Source of the DNA: Nocardia brasiliensis ATCC 700358
GTDB taxonomy: Bacteria > Actinomycetota > Actinomycetes > Mycobacteriales > Mycobacteriaceae
Direction of reading: 5' to 3'
Assembly (NCBI RefSeq): GCF_000250675.2
Contig: NC_018681.1
Coordinates: 62,001-126,000, forward strand
DNA length: 64,000 nt
Part shown: positions 50,600 through 59,186 of the stretch, piece after piece
Layout: each line of letters starts with the position of its first letter
Position numbering within the stretch: position 1 is the stretch's first letter
Made by a program: the position numbers and the translations under genes
The notes under the pieces: generated by a model
The model's input: only the letters and a program-made list of their open reading frames with translations
The model's database searches: none
What the model was told of the DNA's origin: nothing

Positions 50600-52465
50600 G
50601 TGCGAGGAATCGGGGCGCGCGGCGATACCCGAACCCGGGTGCGGGCGGCATCGGCGCTGGCGACAGCTATGGTCATGGCTCGGACCACCGGGGCGTTCTA
50701 CGTCATGGGTGGTGTGCTGGGTCTGCTGATTACTGCGATCGCCCCGGGCGACGAGGGTAATCGGCCGTTGGTGGGCACGGCTGCGGCGATCGCCCTGGCG
50801 CTCGGACTCACCCTGCTCGCCTGGGGGCCGCGGTTGCCGCATTCGATCCACCACATGTACGTCGCGATCGCGACCGTGCTGGTGACGATCGCGGTCTACG
50901 CGTTCCCGAACACCGTCGGCGCCATCAGCCTCGCCGCGTTCTACGTCTTCATCGCCTGCGATGCCGCGCTGTTCTTCGCGTGGTCGCATGCCGCCTCGCA
51001 CATCGCCTTCGCGCTGGTCCTGTGTCTGTGGGTGTTGCCGGCGCGCCCCGTCGAGCCGGGCCTGCCGTGGTGGTCCGGGCTCATCCCGGCGGGCGTCACG
51101 CTCGGCGTCGGCATCGTCGTCGGGATCCTCACCCGGATGGCGTCGGAAGCCGATATCGACGTGCTCACCGGGCTTTTGAACCGTCGCGGTTTCGATCGGG
51201 CGCTCAACTCCGCGATCGAGCAGGCCTCGCGCACCGGCCAGGGACTGGCCCTCGTGCTCGTCGACCTGGACCGTTTCCAGAAGATCAACGACCACCTCGG
51301 CCATCGCGCGGGCGACGCCGTCCTGCAGCGCGTCGCCGACACCTGGTCGAAACTGCTTGCGCCGGAACAGCGTCTGGCCCGCTACGGCGGCGACGCGTTC
51401 GCGCTGCTGTTGCCGAACACCACCGAGCAGGCGGCCATCCTGCTCACCGAGCAGCTGCGCGCCGCGGTGACCACCGGGTGCTCGGCGGGCGTGACCTCCT
51501 GGCAGCCGGGCGAATCCGGCTCGCTGCTGGTCAGTCGCGCCGATGTCGGTCTGTACCGGGCCAAGCAGGCGGGCCGCAACCGGACGGTGCTCGAATCGTC
51601 GCGGCAGCTGCCGCTCGCGGTGGAACTGCGCGAGGCGATCGACCGCGGCGCCCTCGACGTGCACTACCAGCCGATCGTCAGCCTCACCGAGGGCGGCGGC
51701 AAAGCGGTCGGCGTCGAGGCGTTGCTGCGCTGGTCGTCGAGCGCGCAACCCGACGTCACCACCGAGGGCCTGATCCGCGTTGCCGAGGAATACGACCTCA
51801 TCTCCGACCTGGACGAGCTGGTATTGCGCCGCGCCTGCGCCGATGCCGCCCGGTTGCAGGACACCTTCGCGCAACTCGACCTCACACTGAACGTCAACGT
51901 GAGCGGGCTCGAACTGGCCGAAGCCGGCTACGCCGACCGGGTCGCGGGCATCCTCGCCGGCACCGGCTGGCCCGCCGATCAGCTCGTGCTCGAGGTGACC
52001 GAGAGCGAGCTCGCCGCCGAATCGCAGACCGCCATCGCGAACCTGCACACCCTGCGCGAGCGGGGCGTGCGCATCGCCATCGACGATTTCGGCACCGGAT
52101 ACTCCTCGCTCAGCCGGCTCGCCACGTTGCCCAGCGACATCCTCAAGGTCGACCAGTCCTTCGTCGCCGCGATCCGCTCCGACTCGCCCGCGCCGCCGCT
52201 GCTCGGCGTGATCGCCGCGCTGAGCAGCGCCCTCGATCTGCAGGTCATCGCCGAAGGCGTGGAAACCGAGTACCAGGCCGCGGTGCTCACCGAACTCGGC
52301 TTCGCGCTCGCCCAGGGCTATCACTACAGCGACTCGCATCCGGTCGCGGAGTTGATCAGCGACCTCAATGAGAACCAGGGGCGGGTCGGTCCCGGTACGT
52401 CTGACCGCGAACTCGGCAACGGGGATTCCATGCACGCCGCCAACGGATGGTTGCCGCTCGGCTGA
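50600..52465 (+). CDS. Membrane GGDEF-EAL protein with degenerate GGDEF (c-di-GMP phosphodiesterase)
   Basis: 621 residues. About six N-terminal transmembrane helices (residues ~25-170), then a GGDEF domain whose signature is GGDAF (263-267), then EAL. The EAL catalytic set is complete: EAL at 373, NVNVSG, EVTESEL, IDDFGTGYSSL, KVDQSF, AEGVE and QGYHYS. The protein therefore probably degrades c-di-GMP, with the altered GGDEF as a regulatory GTP-binding or structural unit. An RxxD inhibitory site is not seen. Confidence 0.93.
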   Translation: MRGIGARGDTRTRVRAASALATAMVMARTTGAFYVMGGVLGLLITAIAPGDEGNRPLVGTAAAIALALGLTLLAWGPRLPHSIHHMYVAIATVLVTIAVYAFPNTVGAISLAAFYVFIACDAALFFAWSHAASHIAFALVLCLWVLPARPVEPGLPWWSGLIPAGVTLGVGIVVGILTRMASEADIDVLTGLLNRRGFDRALNSAIEQASRTGQGLALVLVDLDRFQKINDHLGHRAGDAVLQRVADTWSKLLAPEQRLARYGGDAFALLLPNTTEQAAILLTEQLRAAVTTGCSAGVTSWQPGESGSLLVSRADVGLYRAKQAGRNRTVLESSRQLPLAVELREAIDRGALDVHYQPIVSLTEGGGKAVGVEALLRWSSSAQPDVTTEGLIRVAEEYDLISDLDELVLRRACADAARLQDTFAQLDLTLNVNVSGLELAEAGYADRVAGILAGTGWPADQLVLEVTESELAAESQTAIANLHTLRERGVRIAIDDFGTGYSSLSRLATLPSDILKVDQSFVAAIRSDSPAPPLLGVIAALSSALDLQVIAEGVETEYQAAVLTELGFALAQGYHYSDSHPVAELISDLNENQGRVGPGTSDRELGNGDSMHAANGWLPLG

Positions 52466-52657
52466 GCCGCGGTCGGGTTGCCGCGGGAGGTCGGCCACGG
52501 CTGAACCGACTCGAGGTCCTGGCGGCCGCCCAGGTCCGTAGCAGGTGCCGGGTCTACGCCGCGTCGGAGTGTGGATAATCCGGTTGACCTGGCTCGAGCG
52601 GATGCCCATGCTGGGGGCATGCGTTTGCTCGTTTATGGCTGTTGATCTGTCCGGACG

Positions 52658-54109
52658 GTGCTGGCCCGGCTGACGGGTAGTGCCGGAACCGTTCGTTCCC
52701 TCGCGGTTCGCGTGGTGCTCTTCAAGGGCATCGGTGAGCTGATTCCGTTCTATGCGGTGTACGCCCTGTTGTTCGCCGAGCACGGGCTGAGCACGGGACA
52801 GATTTCGTCGCTGTTCGCGATCTGGTCGGTCACCGCGTTCCTGCTCGAGGTGCCCTCCGGCGCGTGGGCCGATACCGTTTCGCGCCGGGCGCTGCTCGTC
52901 CTCAGCGGTGTCCTGCTGACCGCCGGCTTCGCCCTCTGGACCGTGGTCCCGACCTACTTCGGCTTCGCCGCCGGATTCGTATTGTGGGGCGCGGCAGGCG
53001 CTTTGGCTTCCGGCACGTTCGAAGCGCTGCTGTACGACGACCTGGTCGCGCGCGGCGCACAGTCGGCCTATCCGCGCCTGCTCGGCTACACCCGTGCCGC
53101 GTCGGAAAGCGCCGTCGTCGTCGGTATCGTCGCCGCCACCCCGCTCTACCTCTGGGGTGGCTATGCCCTGATCGGTTGGTCCAGCGTAGGTTTCGCCGCC
53201 CTGCACACCCTGCTCGCTTTTGCTCTTCCCAGTGCCCCCAAATCCGTCTCCGCCGCGGACATCGAGGAACTGGAAGACGAGGCGGGCGAGGAGGTTTCGT
53301 GCCAGGCGGACGTCAACTCGACTGCGGCCGAGCGCGCGTCGGCCGACGAGCGCGGCTGGATCGACACGGCGAAGCCCTACGCCGCCGGGCCGAGCGAAGC
53401 GGGGCCGACGGTGGACGATCACCGCGCGGCGCTGACCAAGGTCGGCCCGCTGGTGGACGACGCCACGAGCCCGTTCGCGCGCTACTGGGAGATGTTGAAA
53501 ACCGGCGTGGGGGAGGCGATCCGGGTGCGGGCGGTGCGCAACGGCGTGTTCCTCGGTGCGCTGCTGTTCGGCGTGACGGCGTTCGACGAGTATTTCGCGT
53601 TGCTGGCCGAGGCGGTCGGCGTCAGCACGGCGGTGGTGCCGTTACTGGTGGGTCTCACGGTCGTCGGCTCGTTGGTCGGCTCGCTGCTGGCCGGGCGCAC
53701 CGAGGGGATGTCGGCGCGCACCATGGCTTACGTCGTCGGGGCCGGTGGGTTCTTGTTCGTCGGCGGTGCTTTGATCACCGGACTGGCCGAGCACCACCCG
53801 GGCGCCGTGTATCTGCTTGCCGGCCTTGGGTTCGCCGCCATCGGCCTGTCCTACGGCCTCGTGTACAACGCGGGCATCGTCGCCGCGGCCCGACTCCAGG
53901 ACGCCATCGAAGGACCGGCCCGCGCCACCGTCACCTCGGTCTCCGGCCTGCTCGGCGAGGTCGTAGCCCTGGCAGTCTTCGCCTTCGCCGCCCTGGCCGG
54001 CACCGTGTGCTCGCTCCCGGTAACCGTTGCACTCCTGGGTGCGACCCTCCTGCCCATGGCCCTCGTCACCCCCGCCTGGCTCCCCCCGAAACCCGCGCTT
54101 ACTGAATGA
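52658..54109 (+). CDS. MFS transporter
   Basis: 483 residues, 12 predicted helices with LEVPSGAWADTVSRR (motif A-like) after helix 2. The loop between halves is unusually long and acidic (about residues 195-290: EELEDEAGEEVS, DERGWIDTAKP, TVDDHRAALTKV). Substrate unknown. GTG start lacks a clear RBS. Its 3' end overlaps the convergent TetR gene by 11 bp. Confidence 0.85.
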   Translation: MLARLTGSAGTVRSLAVRVVLFKGIGELIPFYAVYALLFAEHGLSTGQISSLFAIWSVTAFLLEVPSGAWADTVSRRALLVLSGVLLTAGFALWTVVPTYFGFAAGFVLWGAAGALASGTFEALLYDDLVARGAQSAYPRLLGYTRAASESAVVVGIVAATPLYLWGGYALIGWSSVGFAALHTLLAFALPSAPKSVSAADIEELEDEAGEEVSCQADVNSTAAERASADERGWIDTAKPYAAGPSEAGPTVDDHRAALTKVGPLVDDATSPFARYWEMLKTGVGEAIRVRAVRNGVFLGALLFGVTAFDEYFALLAEAVGVSTAVVPLLVGLTVVGSLVGSLLAGRTEGMSARTMAYVVGAGGFLFVGGALITGLAEHHPGAVYLLAGLGFAAIGLSYGLVYNAGIVAAARLQDAIEGPARATVTSVSGLLGEVVALAVFAFAALAGTVCSLPVTVALLGATLLPMALVTPAWLPPKPALTE

Positions 54110-54695
54110 GTGGTTCCTGGTGATCGGCACGCAGCCCGTCGAGCGAGATGTGCAGCAGCCGCTGCCACCGGTGCGGGTTGCCGTCGCCGGTGATCTGGAC
54201 GGCGTGCCCCAGCGAAACCAGTAGGAGCAGTAGATCGTCGGTGGTCACGCCGGGCCGCAGCACGTCGGTGGCCCGGGCGCGGAGTTGCTCGATGACGAGG
54301 CGAAGCTGCTCGATGCCTTCGAGGTCGGGGTCGGTCCACGTGAGCGCGAAGTTCTCCACGATCGCGCGGTGCCGGGCGTAGCCGGTGAGGGCCTGCTGGT
54401 AGAAGTCGGTCAGTGCGGTCCAGGGGTCCGTGGCGTCGATCGCCGTGTGCCGCGCGGATTCCGCCCACGTGGTGAAGTCCCGGCGCAGCACCGCCTGCAC
54501 GAGGTCTTCCTTTTTCGGGAAGTGCCGGTAGAGCGTGCCCATGCCCACCCCGCTGCGGCGGGCGATCTCGCGGACGTCCACCGCAGTGCCGTGTGCGGCC
54601 AGAACCGCCGAAGCCGTCTCGACGATCGCCTCCCGGTTGCGGATCGCGTCCACCCGGGGTGCACGGCGTCGGCTGATGCTTTCCGGTACTGCCAT
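54099..54695 (-). CDS. TetR family regulator
   Basis: 198 residues from ATG 54695 (TATGCT 6 nt upstream, probably leaderless). HTH: ASAVLAAHGTAVDVREIARR, then SGVGMGTLYRHFPKKEDLV. It is divergent from the 54785 reductase, and two perfect GGAGCA-NN-TGCTCC palindromes fill the gap, so it almost certainly represses both. Confidence 0.92.
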   Translation of the reverse strand: MAVPESISRRRAPRVDAIRNREAIVETASAVLAAHGTAVDVREIARRSGVGMGTLYRHFPKKEDLVQAVLRRDFTTWAESARHTAIDATDPWTALTDFYQQALTGYARHRAIVENFALTWTDPDLEGIEQLRLVIEQLRARATDVLRPGVTTDDLLLLLVSLGHAVQITGDGNPHRWQRLLHISLDGLRADHQEPLIQ

Positions 54696-54718
54696 CGGGC
54701 CAGCATAGCTCCTTATGT

Positions 54719-54732
54719 GGAGCATCTGCTCC
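54719..54732. promoter_or_regulatory. TetR operator 1
   Basis: GGAGCATCTGCTCC, perfect 6-bp arms. Confidence 0.75.
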
Positions 54733-54750
54733 GGTACGTGCTAGCTTAAC

Positions 54751-54764
54751 GGAGCAAGTGCTCC
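54751..54764. promoter_or_regulatory. TetR operator 2
   Basis: GGAGCAAGTGCTCC, perfect 6-bp arms, 32 bp (three turns) from operator 1; overlaps the expected start of the rightward transcript after TAGCTT (54742). Confidence 0.75.
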
Positions 54765-54784
54765 GGATAGTGAAGTGAGATGCC

Positions 54785-55276
54785 ATGTCCGACCAACCCA
54801 CCCCCGATATCAACGACTGGAACGCCCGAATCATCGCCGAGGTCCGGGCGAGCGGCGGGTACGCCGCGTGGAGTAGCGAGGCCGAATTCGCCGCGGGCCG
54901 CCCGGTCCCGCCCCGCATCCCGGGCTTCGGTGACTCCCGCGGCATGCCGCTGATCCTGGTCCACCACACCGGCGCCAAAACCGGACGCGCCCGGATCAGC
55001 CCGCTGTTCTATCTGCCGGTCGGCGACAGTTGGGCCGTCTTCGGCACGCACGGCGGCAGCCCGCACCATCCGGCCTGGTACCGCAACCTCATGGCCGACC
55101 CGCAGGTCACCGTCGAAGCGGGCGCGGAAACGGTGTCCGCCGTAGCCCGGCTCACCGAAGGGGCTGAGCGTGCGCAGATCTGGGCCGAGCAGACAGCGCT
55201 CGTGCCGAAGTTCGCCGACTTCGAGGTCGCTTCCGGCCGGCAGATTCCGGTCGTCCTGCTGGAGCGCGCCACCTAG
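54785..55276 (+). CDS. Nitroreductase family deazaflavin (F420)-dependent oxidoreductase (Ddn-like)
   Basis: 163 residues. Ddn/split-barrel fold: PLILVHHTGAKTGRARISPLFY, VGDSWAVFGTHGGSPHHPAWYRNL and DPQVTVEAGAETV. Family members reduce quinones and nitroaromatics with F420H2. Probably induced through the adjacent TetR repressor. Confidence 0.9.
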   Translation: MSDQPTPDINDWNARIIAEVRASGGYAAWSSEAEFAAGRPVPPRIPGFGDSRGMPLILVHHTGAKTGRARISPLFYLPVGDSWAVFGTHGGSPHHPAWYRNLMADPQVTVEAGAETVSAVARLTEGAERAQIWAEQTALVPKFADFEVASGRQIPVVLLERAT

Positions 55277-55306
55277 GGCTGTTCGGCCCGGCGGCGCACG
55301 CAGTCC

Positions 55307-55954
55307 TCACTGCGTGAGCGGTGCGCCGATCAAATGCTCTGCGGTGAGCAGGAATTGGTCGGTGGAGCGGTCGATGAGGTCGGCGCGGGAGATGGGGAGG
55401 GTGCCCGACAACCAGCTGTTGGTGGTTTCCCAGAGGCCGCCGAGTAGGTGGGTGGCCGCGAATTCGGCGCGGTCCCCGGCATTTTCGACGATCTCCGCGC
55501 CGACCTCGGCGGCGCACACCGCCATCATGATGCCCGCGAAGGAACGCATCACCTCGGCGCGGCGCTGCAGCAGGGCCGGGTTCAACTGGGCTTCGACCGT
55601 GACGATGCGCGCCTTGCGCGGGTTGTCGGCGATCAGGTCGACGGCGGCGGCGATGGCGGCCCGGGTCTTGGCGCGGATATCGGCCGACGTGGTGACGAAC
55701 GCGGCGACCACGGCCTGGCCGATCTCGTCGACGATGCGCTCGAACAGCTCGCTGAACACGGTGTCGAGGTCGGTGAAGCTCTCGTAGTAGTACCGCTCGG
55801 ACAGCTTGGCCTGGGTGCACAGCCCGGAAACGGTCAGTTTGGCGAAACCTGACGTGCCGATGATGTCCTGAGCGGCGTCGAGCAGGGCCGCGCGCCGCCG
55901 CGCGCGCCGTTGCTCGATGGGCACGCCGCCGTAGGACCGCGAGGTGGTAGCCAC
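55307..55954 (-). CDS. TetR family regulator
   Basis: 215 residues from GTG 55954 (other in-frame starts lie upstream). HTH ALLDAAQDIIGTSGFAKLTV, then SGLCTQAKLSERYYYESFTD. Divergent from the MpaB-type gene, with an inverted repeat in the shared gap. A GC hairpin (55297-55316) overlaps its stop. Confidence 0.9.
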   Translation of the reverse strand: MATTSRSYGGVPIEQRRARRRAALLDAAQDIIGTSGFAKLTVSGLCTQAKLSERYYYESFTDLDTVFSELFERIVDEIGQAVVAAFVTTSADIRAKTRAAIAAAVDLIADNPRKARIVTVEAQLNPALLQRRAEVMRSFAGIMMAVCAAEVGAEIVENAGDRAEFAATHLLGGLWETTNSWLSGTLPISRADLIDRSTDQFLLTAEHLIGAPLTQ

Positions 55955-55962
55955 GGCACCAT

Positions 55963-55984
55963 TCTGGCATACATCCTTGCCAGA
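55963..55984. promoter_or_regulatory. Candidate operator, TetR-mpaB gap
   Basis: TCTGGCA-N8-TGCCAGA, 9 bp from the regulator's start codon. A related half-site TTGTCAGAA lies at about 56009. Confidence 0.6.
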
Positions 55985-56060
55985 TATTCGATTGTGTGGG
56001 ACGGTCTTGTCAGAATGTGCTCGACCCCGAGCCGAACCTCGACCCGACGGGTGAAGTGCA

Positions 56061-57311
56061 ATGGCGCATGACAACCAGAAGCTGCCGACTCCGCAGCTGT
56101 TCACGGAGTTCCCGTTCAAATACGCGGTGCCGGTGCTGGCACCCGGCGATCTGAGCTGCACTGCCGCCCAACGTGATTCGTTCCGGCGCTTCGCACAGGT
56201 CGGTGACCCGCTCGCGGACGACGTGGTCGCGATGTTCAAGCGGCTGCCCGTCGGTGAAGGACGCCGGATGTTCGAGATCGCGGTGGAACGCGGCATCGAC
56301 GCGGTGCCGGACGCGCCCGCGGAACTGACCGCCTTCTTCGCGCAGGTGGAAGCGGACCCGTACTGGCTGGACCGGGACAAGCTCGACCGCGGGGCCCGGG
56401 TGGTCGGGCGCACCAGCGTCTGGGGCGGTATCGCGATGGGCATGTTCGCCCTGATGGGCGGCTACCTCGCGTCCCGCGCGGACAAAACCCTCGTCGGCAC
56501 CGGCGACCTAGACGCGATGGCGCCGCGCCGGCTTGCCGAAACCACCCAGTGGTGGCTGGACGTGACCACGCCGGGCGGGCTGGCGCGCAACGCCGTCGGC
56601 TACAAGAGCGTGCTGCGGGTCCGGTTGATGCACGCGCTGGTGCGGGCGGGCATGAACCGCAGACCCGACTGGGACTACGACGCGTGGGATCACCCGGTCA
56701 ACCAGGTACTCACCGTCGGCACCCTGGGCCTGTTCTCGATGGCGAATCTGGTTGGCGCGCAAGCACTCGGCCTGCGTTTCTCGCCCAAAGAGAAGGACGC
56801 GGTCTTCCAGCTGTGGCGCTATGTCGGGTTCCTGCTCGGTATCGATCAGGAAATCCTGCCGACCTGTGAGACCGATACCTGGCGCGCGTTCTGGATTCTC
56901 GCCGACACCGAATTCATCCCCGACGCCGATTCCCAGCGCCTGGCCCAGGCGCTGATTCCCGCGGCGGGCGGTCTGTTCATCGACAACACCACCGCGCCGC
57001 GCCGGGCGGTCCGTGCCGTGCTGACCAGCTACATGGTGGCCTACAGCCGGATCATCCTGGGCCGCAGCAACGCCGATTTCCTCGGTCTCCCGGACAGTCG
57101 CTTCTTCCAGAGCGCGGTGCTGGCGACCGCCGTCGTGAACGGCGCGCTGGAGGTGCCCCGCCGAATCCTGCCCGGCGCCACCCGTTTCAGCGAAAACCTC
57201 GGCGCCCGCGTCCGCACCCGCCTCGTCCGCGGTTCCATCGCCCGCAACGGCGGCGACCGCACCTACGCCCGGCACGACACCTACGCCCGCCCCGCCCTCC
57301 GCGCGGGGTAG
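56061..57311 (+). CDS. Oxygenase MpaB family protein (DUF2236)
   Basis: 416 residues. Family elements: DPYWLDRDKLDRGARVVGRT, TTQWWLDVTTPGGL, RVRLMHALVRAGM (His is the likely heme ligand) and QLWRYVGFLLGIDQE. Relatives include latex-clearing protein Lcp and fungal MpaB, heme b oxygenases that cleave C=C bonds. Probably controlled by the divergent TetR. Confidence 0.88.
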   Translation: MAHDNQKLPTPQLFTEFPFKYAVPVLAPGDLSCTAAQRDSFRRFAQVGDPLADDVVAMFKRLPVGEGRRMFEIAVERGIDAVPDAPAELTAFFAQVEADPYWLDRDKLDRGARVVGRTSVWGGIAMGMFALMGGYLASRADKTLVGTGDLDAMAPRRLAETTQWWLDVTTPGGLARNAVGYKSVLRVRLMHALVRAGMNRRPDWDYDAWDHPVNQVLTVGTLGLFSMANLVGAQALGLRFSPKEKDAVFQLWRYVGFLLGIDQEILPTCETDTWRAFWILADTEFIPDADSQRLAQALIPAAGGLFIDNTTAPRRAVRAVLTSYMVAYSRIILGRSNADFLGLPDSRFFQSAVLATAVVNGALEVPRRILPGATRFSENLGARVRTRLVRGSIARNGGDRTYARHDTYARPALRAG

Positions 57312-57425
57312 GGATCGGCCCCGACGGATTTCGGCGATGCCGCAGAGGCGGACGAGCCCGCCTGCTGCCACGCCAGGCCGATTCCGGCCGGCCCCGAGCC
57401 GCACCCGCGGCCACGTCTTACCCTC

Positions 57426-57497
57426 CCGCGCACATTTCGTCTTCCCGCGCGCGTGTCAGCCGACGGACACGCGCGCGGGACGACGAAATGTGCGCGG
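57426..57497. repeat. 72-bp near-perfect palindrome
   Basis: CCGCGCACATTTCGTC-tt-CCCGCGCGCGTGTC, an 8-nt loop, GACACGCGCGCGGG-ac-GACGAAATGTGCGCGG. All 30 arm positions pair except the symmetric 2-nt mismatch. Related partial copies lie at 24726-24780 and 42370-42400. Confidence 0.9.
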
Positions 57498-57520
57498 CAG
57501 GTCAACAGGACTTCGCGCCC

Positions 57521-58288
57521 TCACCGACTGCGGCGCGCCTGCACGATCCAGGCGCGGGAGTCGAAGTAGACGCCGGTTTCGGTGTGGTGGGCGTCGAGGG
57601 TGGCGGTCAGGCGGGCGCGGGCTTGTTCGGCGGCGGCGGGTTCCAGAGCGGCGAGCAGGTCTTTGACTTCCCACAGGCGGAGCACCGTATCCAGGGCGGT
57701 GGCGGTGTCCGGGCCGTAGTAAACGGGTTCGTGCACGTCTGTAAAGGTGAGGTCGGTGTATCCGGCGGCCTGCAAGATGCCTTCGGTGACCGCCGGATCG
57801 GCGAGGGAGAACGCGTCCGGCCCGCCGGGCGAAGCCGGTGTGCTGGTGAGGGATTCACGGATCGCGGTGGCCCATTCGTTGCGCGCACGCTGCTGCCAGA
57901 CCAGCAGCACCATCCGCGCACCGGGGCGTAAGGCCCGCCCGATGTTGGTGAACGCGGCGACCGGGTCGGGAAAGAACATCGTGCCGAATCTGCTGATACA
58001 CAGGTCGAAATGTGCTGTGGGGAAGGGATGCACCTGGGCATCGGCCAGTTGGTAGGTGACGTTGGTGCAGCCCTGCTCAGCACTGATCCGACGGGCTTGT
58101 TCGAGCATCGGCGCGGAGCGATCGACGCCCAGCACGCGCTCGGCGACGCGCGCGGCTTCCCGCGTGGACTGTCCTGTCCCGCAACCGATATCGAGCACGC
58201 GCTCGCCCGCGCCCACGTCGACGGCGGCACGGAAGTGTTCGTTGTGCCGCCGCAGTTCCGCGTCGTAGTCGAACAACTCCGGCATCAT
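57521..58288 (-). CDS. Class I SAM-dependent methyltransferase
   Basis: 255 residues. SAM site VLDIGCGTGQSTREAA, VLGVDRSAPMLEQAR, and ADAQVHPFPTAHFDLCISRF. Start ATG 58288 overlaps the LLM gene stop (ATGA) and has GGGAAGGGG upstream. The acceptor is unknown; coupling to the LLM oxidoreductase suggests a shared pathway. Confidence 0.9.
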   Translation of the reverse strand: MMPELFDYDAELRRHNEHFRAAVDVGAGERVLDIGCGTGQSTREAARVAERVLGVDRSAPMLEQARRISAEQGCTNVTYQLADAQVHPFPTAHFDLCISRFGTMFFPDPVAAFTNIGRALRPGARMVLLVWQQRARNEWATAIRESLTSTPASPGGPDAFSLADPAVTEGILQAAGYTDLTFTDVHEPVYYGPDTATALDTVLRLWEVKDLLAALEPAAAEQARARLTATLDAHHTETGVYFDSRAWIVQARRSR

Positions 58289-59121
58289 CGACCCCTTCCC
58301 GGATCCACCGGCCCGTCGCGGAGGACGCCCCGCACCTGGTCGAGTGTCACTGTGTCCGGCTCGAATTCCGCCAGCCACCACGTGGCGCCCGCCGCGGCAT
58401 AGGGCGCCGAGTCGGTGCCCGCCGGAAGCGCGACCGCGATGTCGTACGGCGTCGCGGGTTCGGCACGCAGACCGGTGAGCGTGCCGGCGATCTCGGCGAC
58501 CTGATCCGGGTGTTCGAGGTTGACCGGGAAGAATCCGTCGAGCCGGGCGGCGCGTCGCAGCGGGGCGACCTTCCCCGGGAATCCCGCGGCCCACACCGGC
58601 ACGCCGGGCCGCTGCACCGGCCTGGGCAGGAACGAGACGTCGTCGACGGTGTAGTGCTGTCCGTGGTGCCGCACCGGCTCACCCGACCAGGCCGCGGCGA
58701 GAATCGCCAGCGACTCGTCGAGCATCTGCGCGCGCCGCCGGTCGTCGAGTTCCTCGCCGGTCGCGCGCAATTCGTCGCCGAACCGATTACTGCCGAGGCC
58801 GACACCGAGCGTGAGCCGGCCACCGCCGAGCCGGTCCAGCGTCGCGGTCTCCTTGGCGACCTTGGCCGGTCGGCGGCGGGCGAGCGGGGTGACCATCGGC
58901 CCGAACCGGAGGCGTTCGGTGGCGGTGGCGATCGTGGCCAGGGTGATCCACGGGTCGGCCGCCAGCTGGACCGGTGCCTGCCAGCGCAGATGGTCCCACA
59001 CGAACACGCCGTGCCAACCGGCTTCCTCGGCCTCCGCGGCCAGCCGCGCGACCGCGATCGGATCCGCGAGTTCGTCGAACAGCGGCAGCCAGAGGGCGGA
59101 CCGGAAGACGTCGTCGTGCAT
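58285..59121 (-). CDS. LLM class flavin-dependent oxidoreductase
   Basis: 278 residues, luciferase-like TIM barrel: LAAEAEEAGWHGVFVWDHL, ITLATIATATERLRFGPMV, RPAKVAKETATLDRLGGGRL and GVPVWAAGFPGKVAPL. It may use FMN or F420; the electron donor cannot be read from sequence. First gene of a two-gene operon. Confidence 0.9.
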   Translation of the reverse strand: MHDDVFRSALWLPLFDELADPIAVARLAAEAEEAGWHGVFVWDHLRWQAPVQLAADPWITLATIATATERLRFGPMVTPLARRRPAKVAKETATLDRLGGGRLTLGVGLGSNRFGDELRATGEELDDRRRAQMLDESLAILAAAWSGEPVRHHGQHYTVDDVSFLPRPVQRPGVPVWAAGFPGKVAPLRRAARLDGFFPVNLEHPDQVAEIAGTLTGLRAEPATPYDIAVALPAGTDSAPYAAAGATWWLAEFEPDTVTLDQVRGVLRDGPVDPGRGR

Positions 59122-59186
59122 GTGGCAACGCTAGACCGGGGATGTCGGCCCTGAAAGCAGTAGTTTTCCGGGCAGCCCGACGGGGA

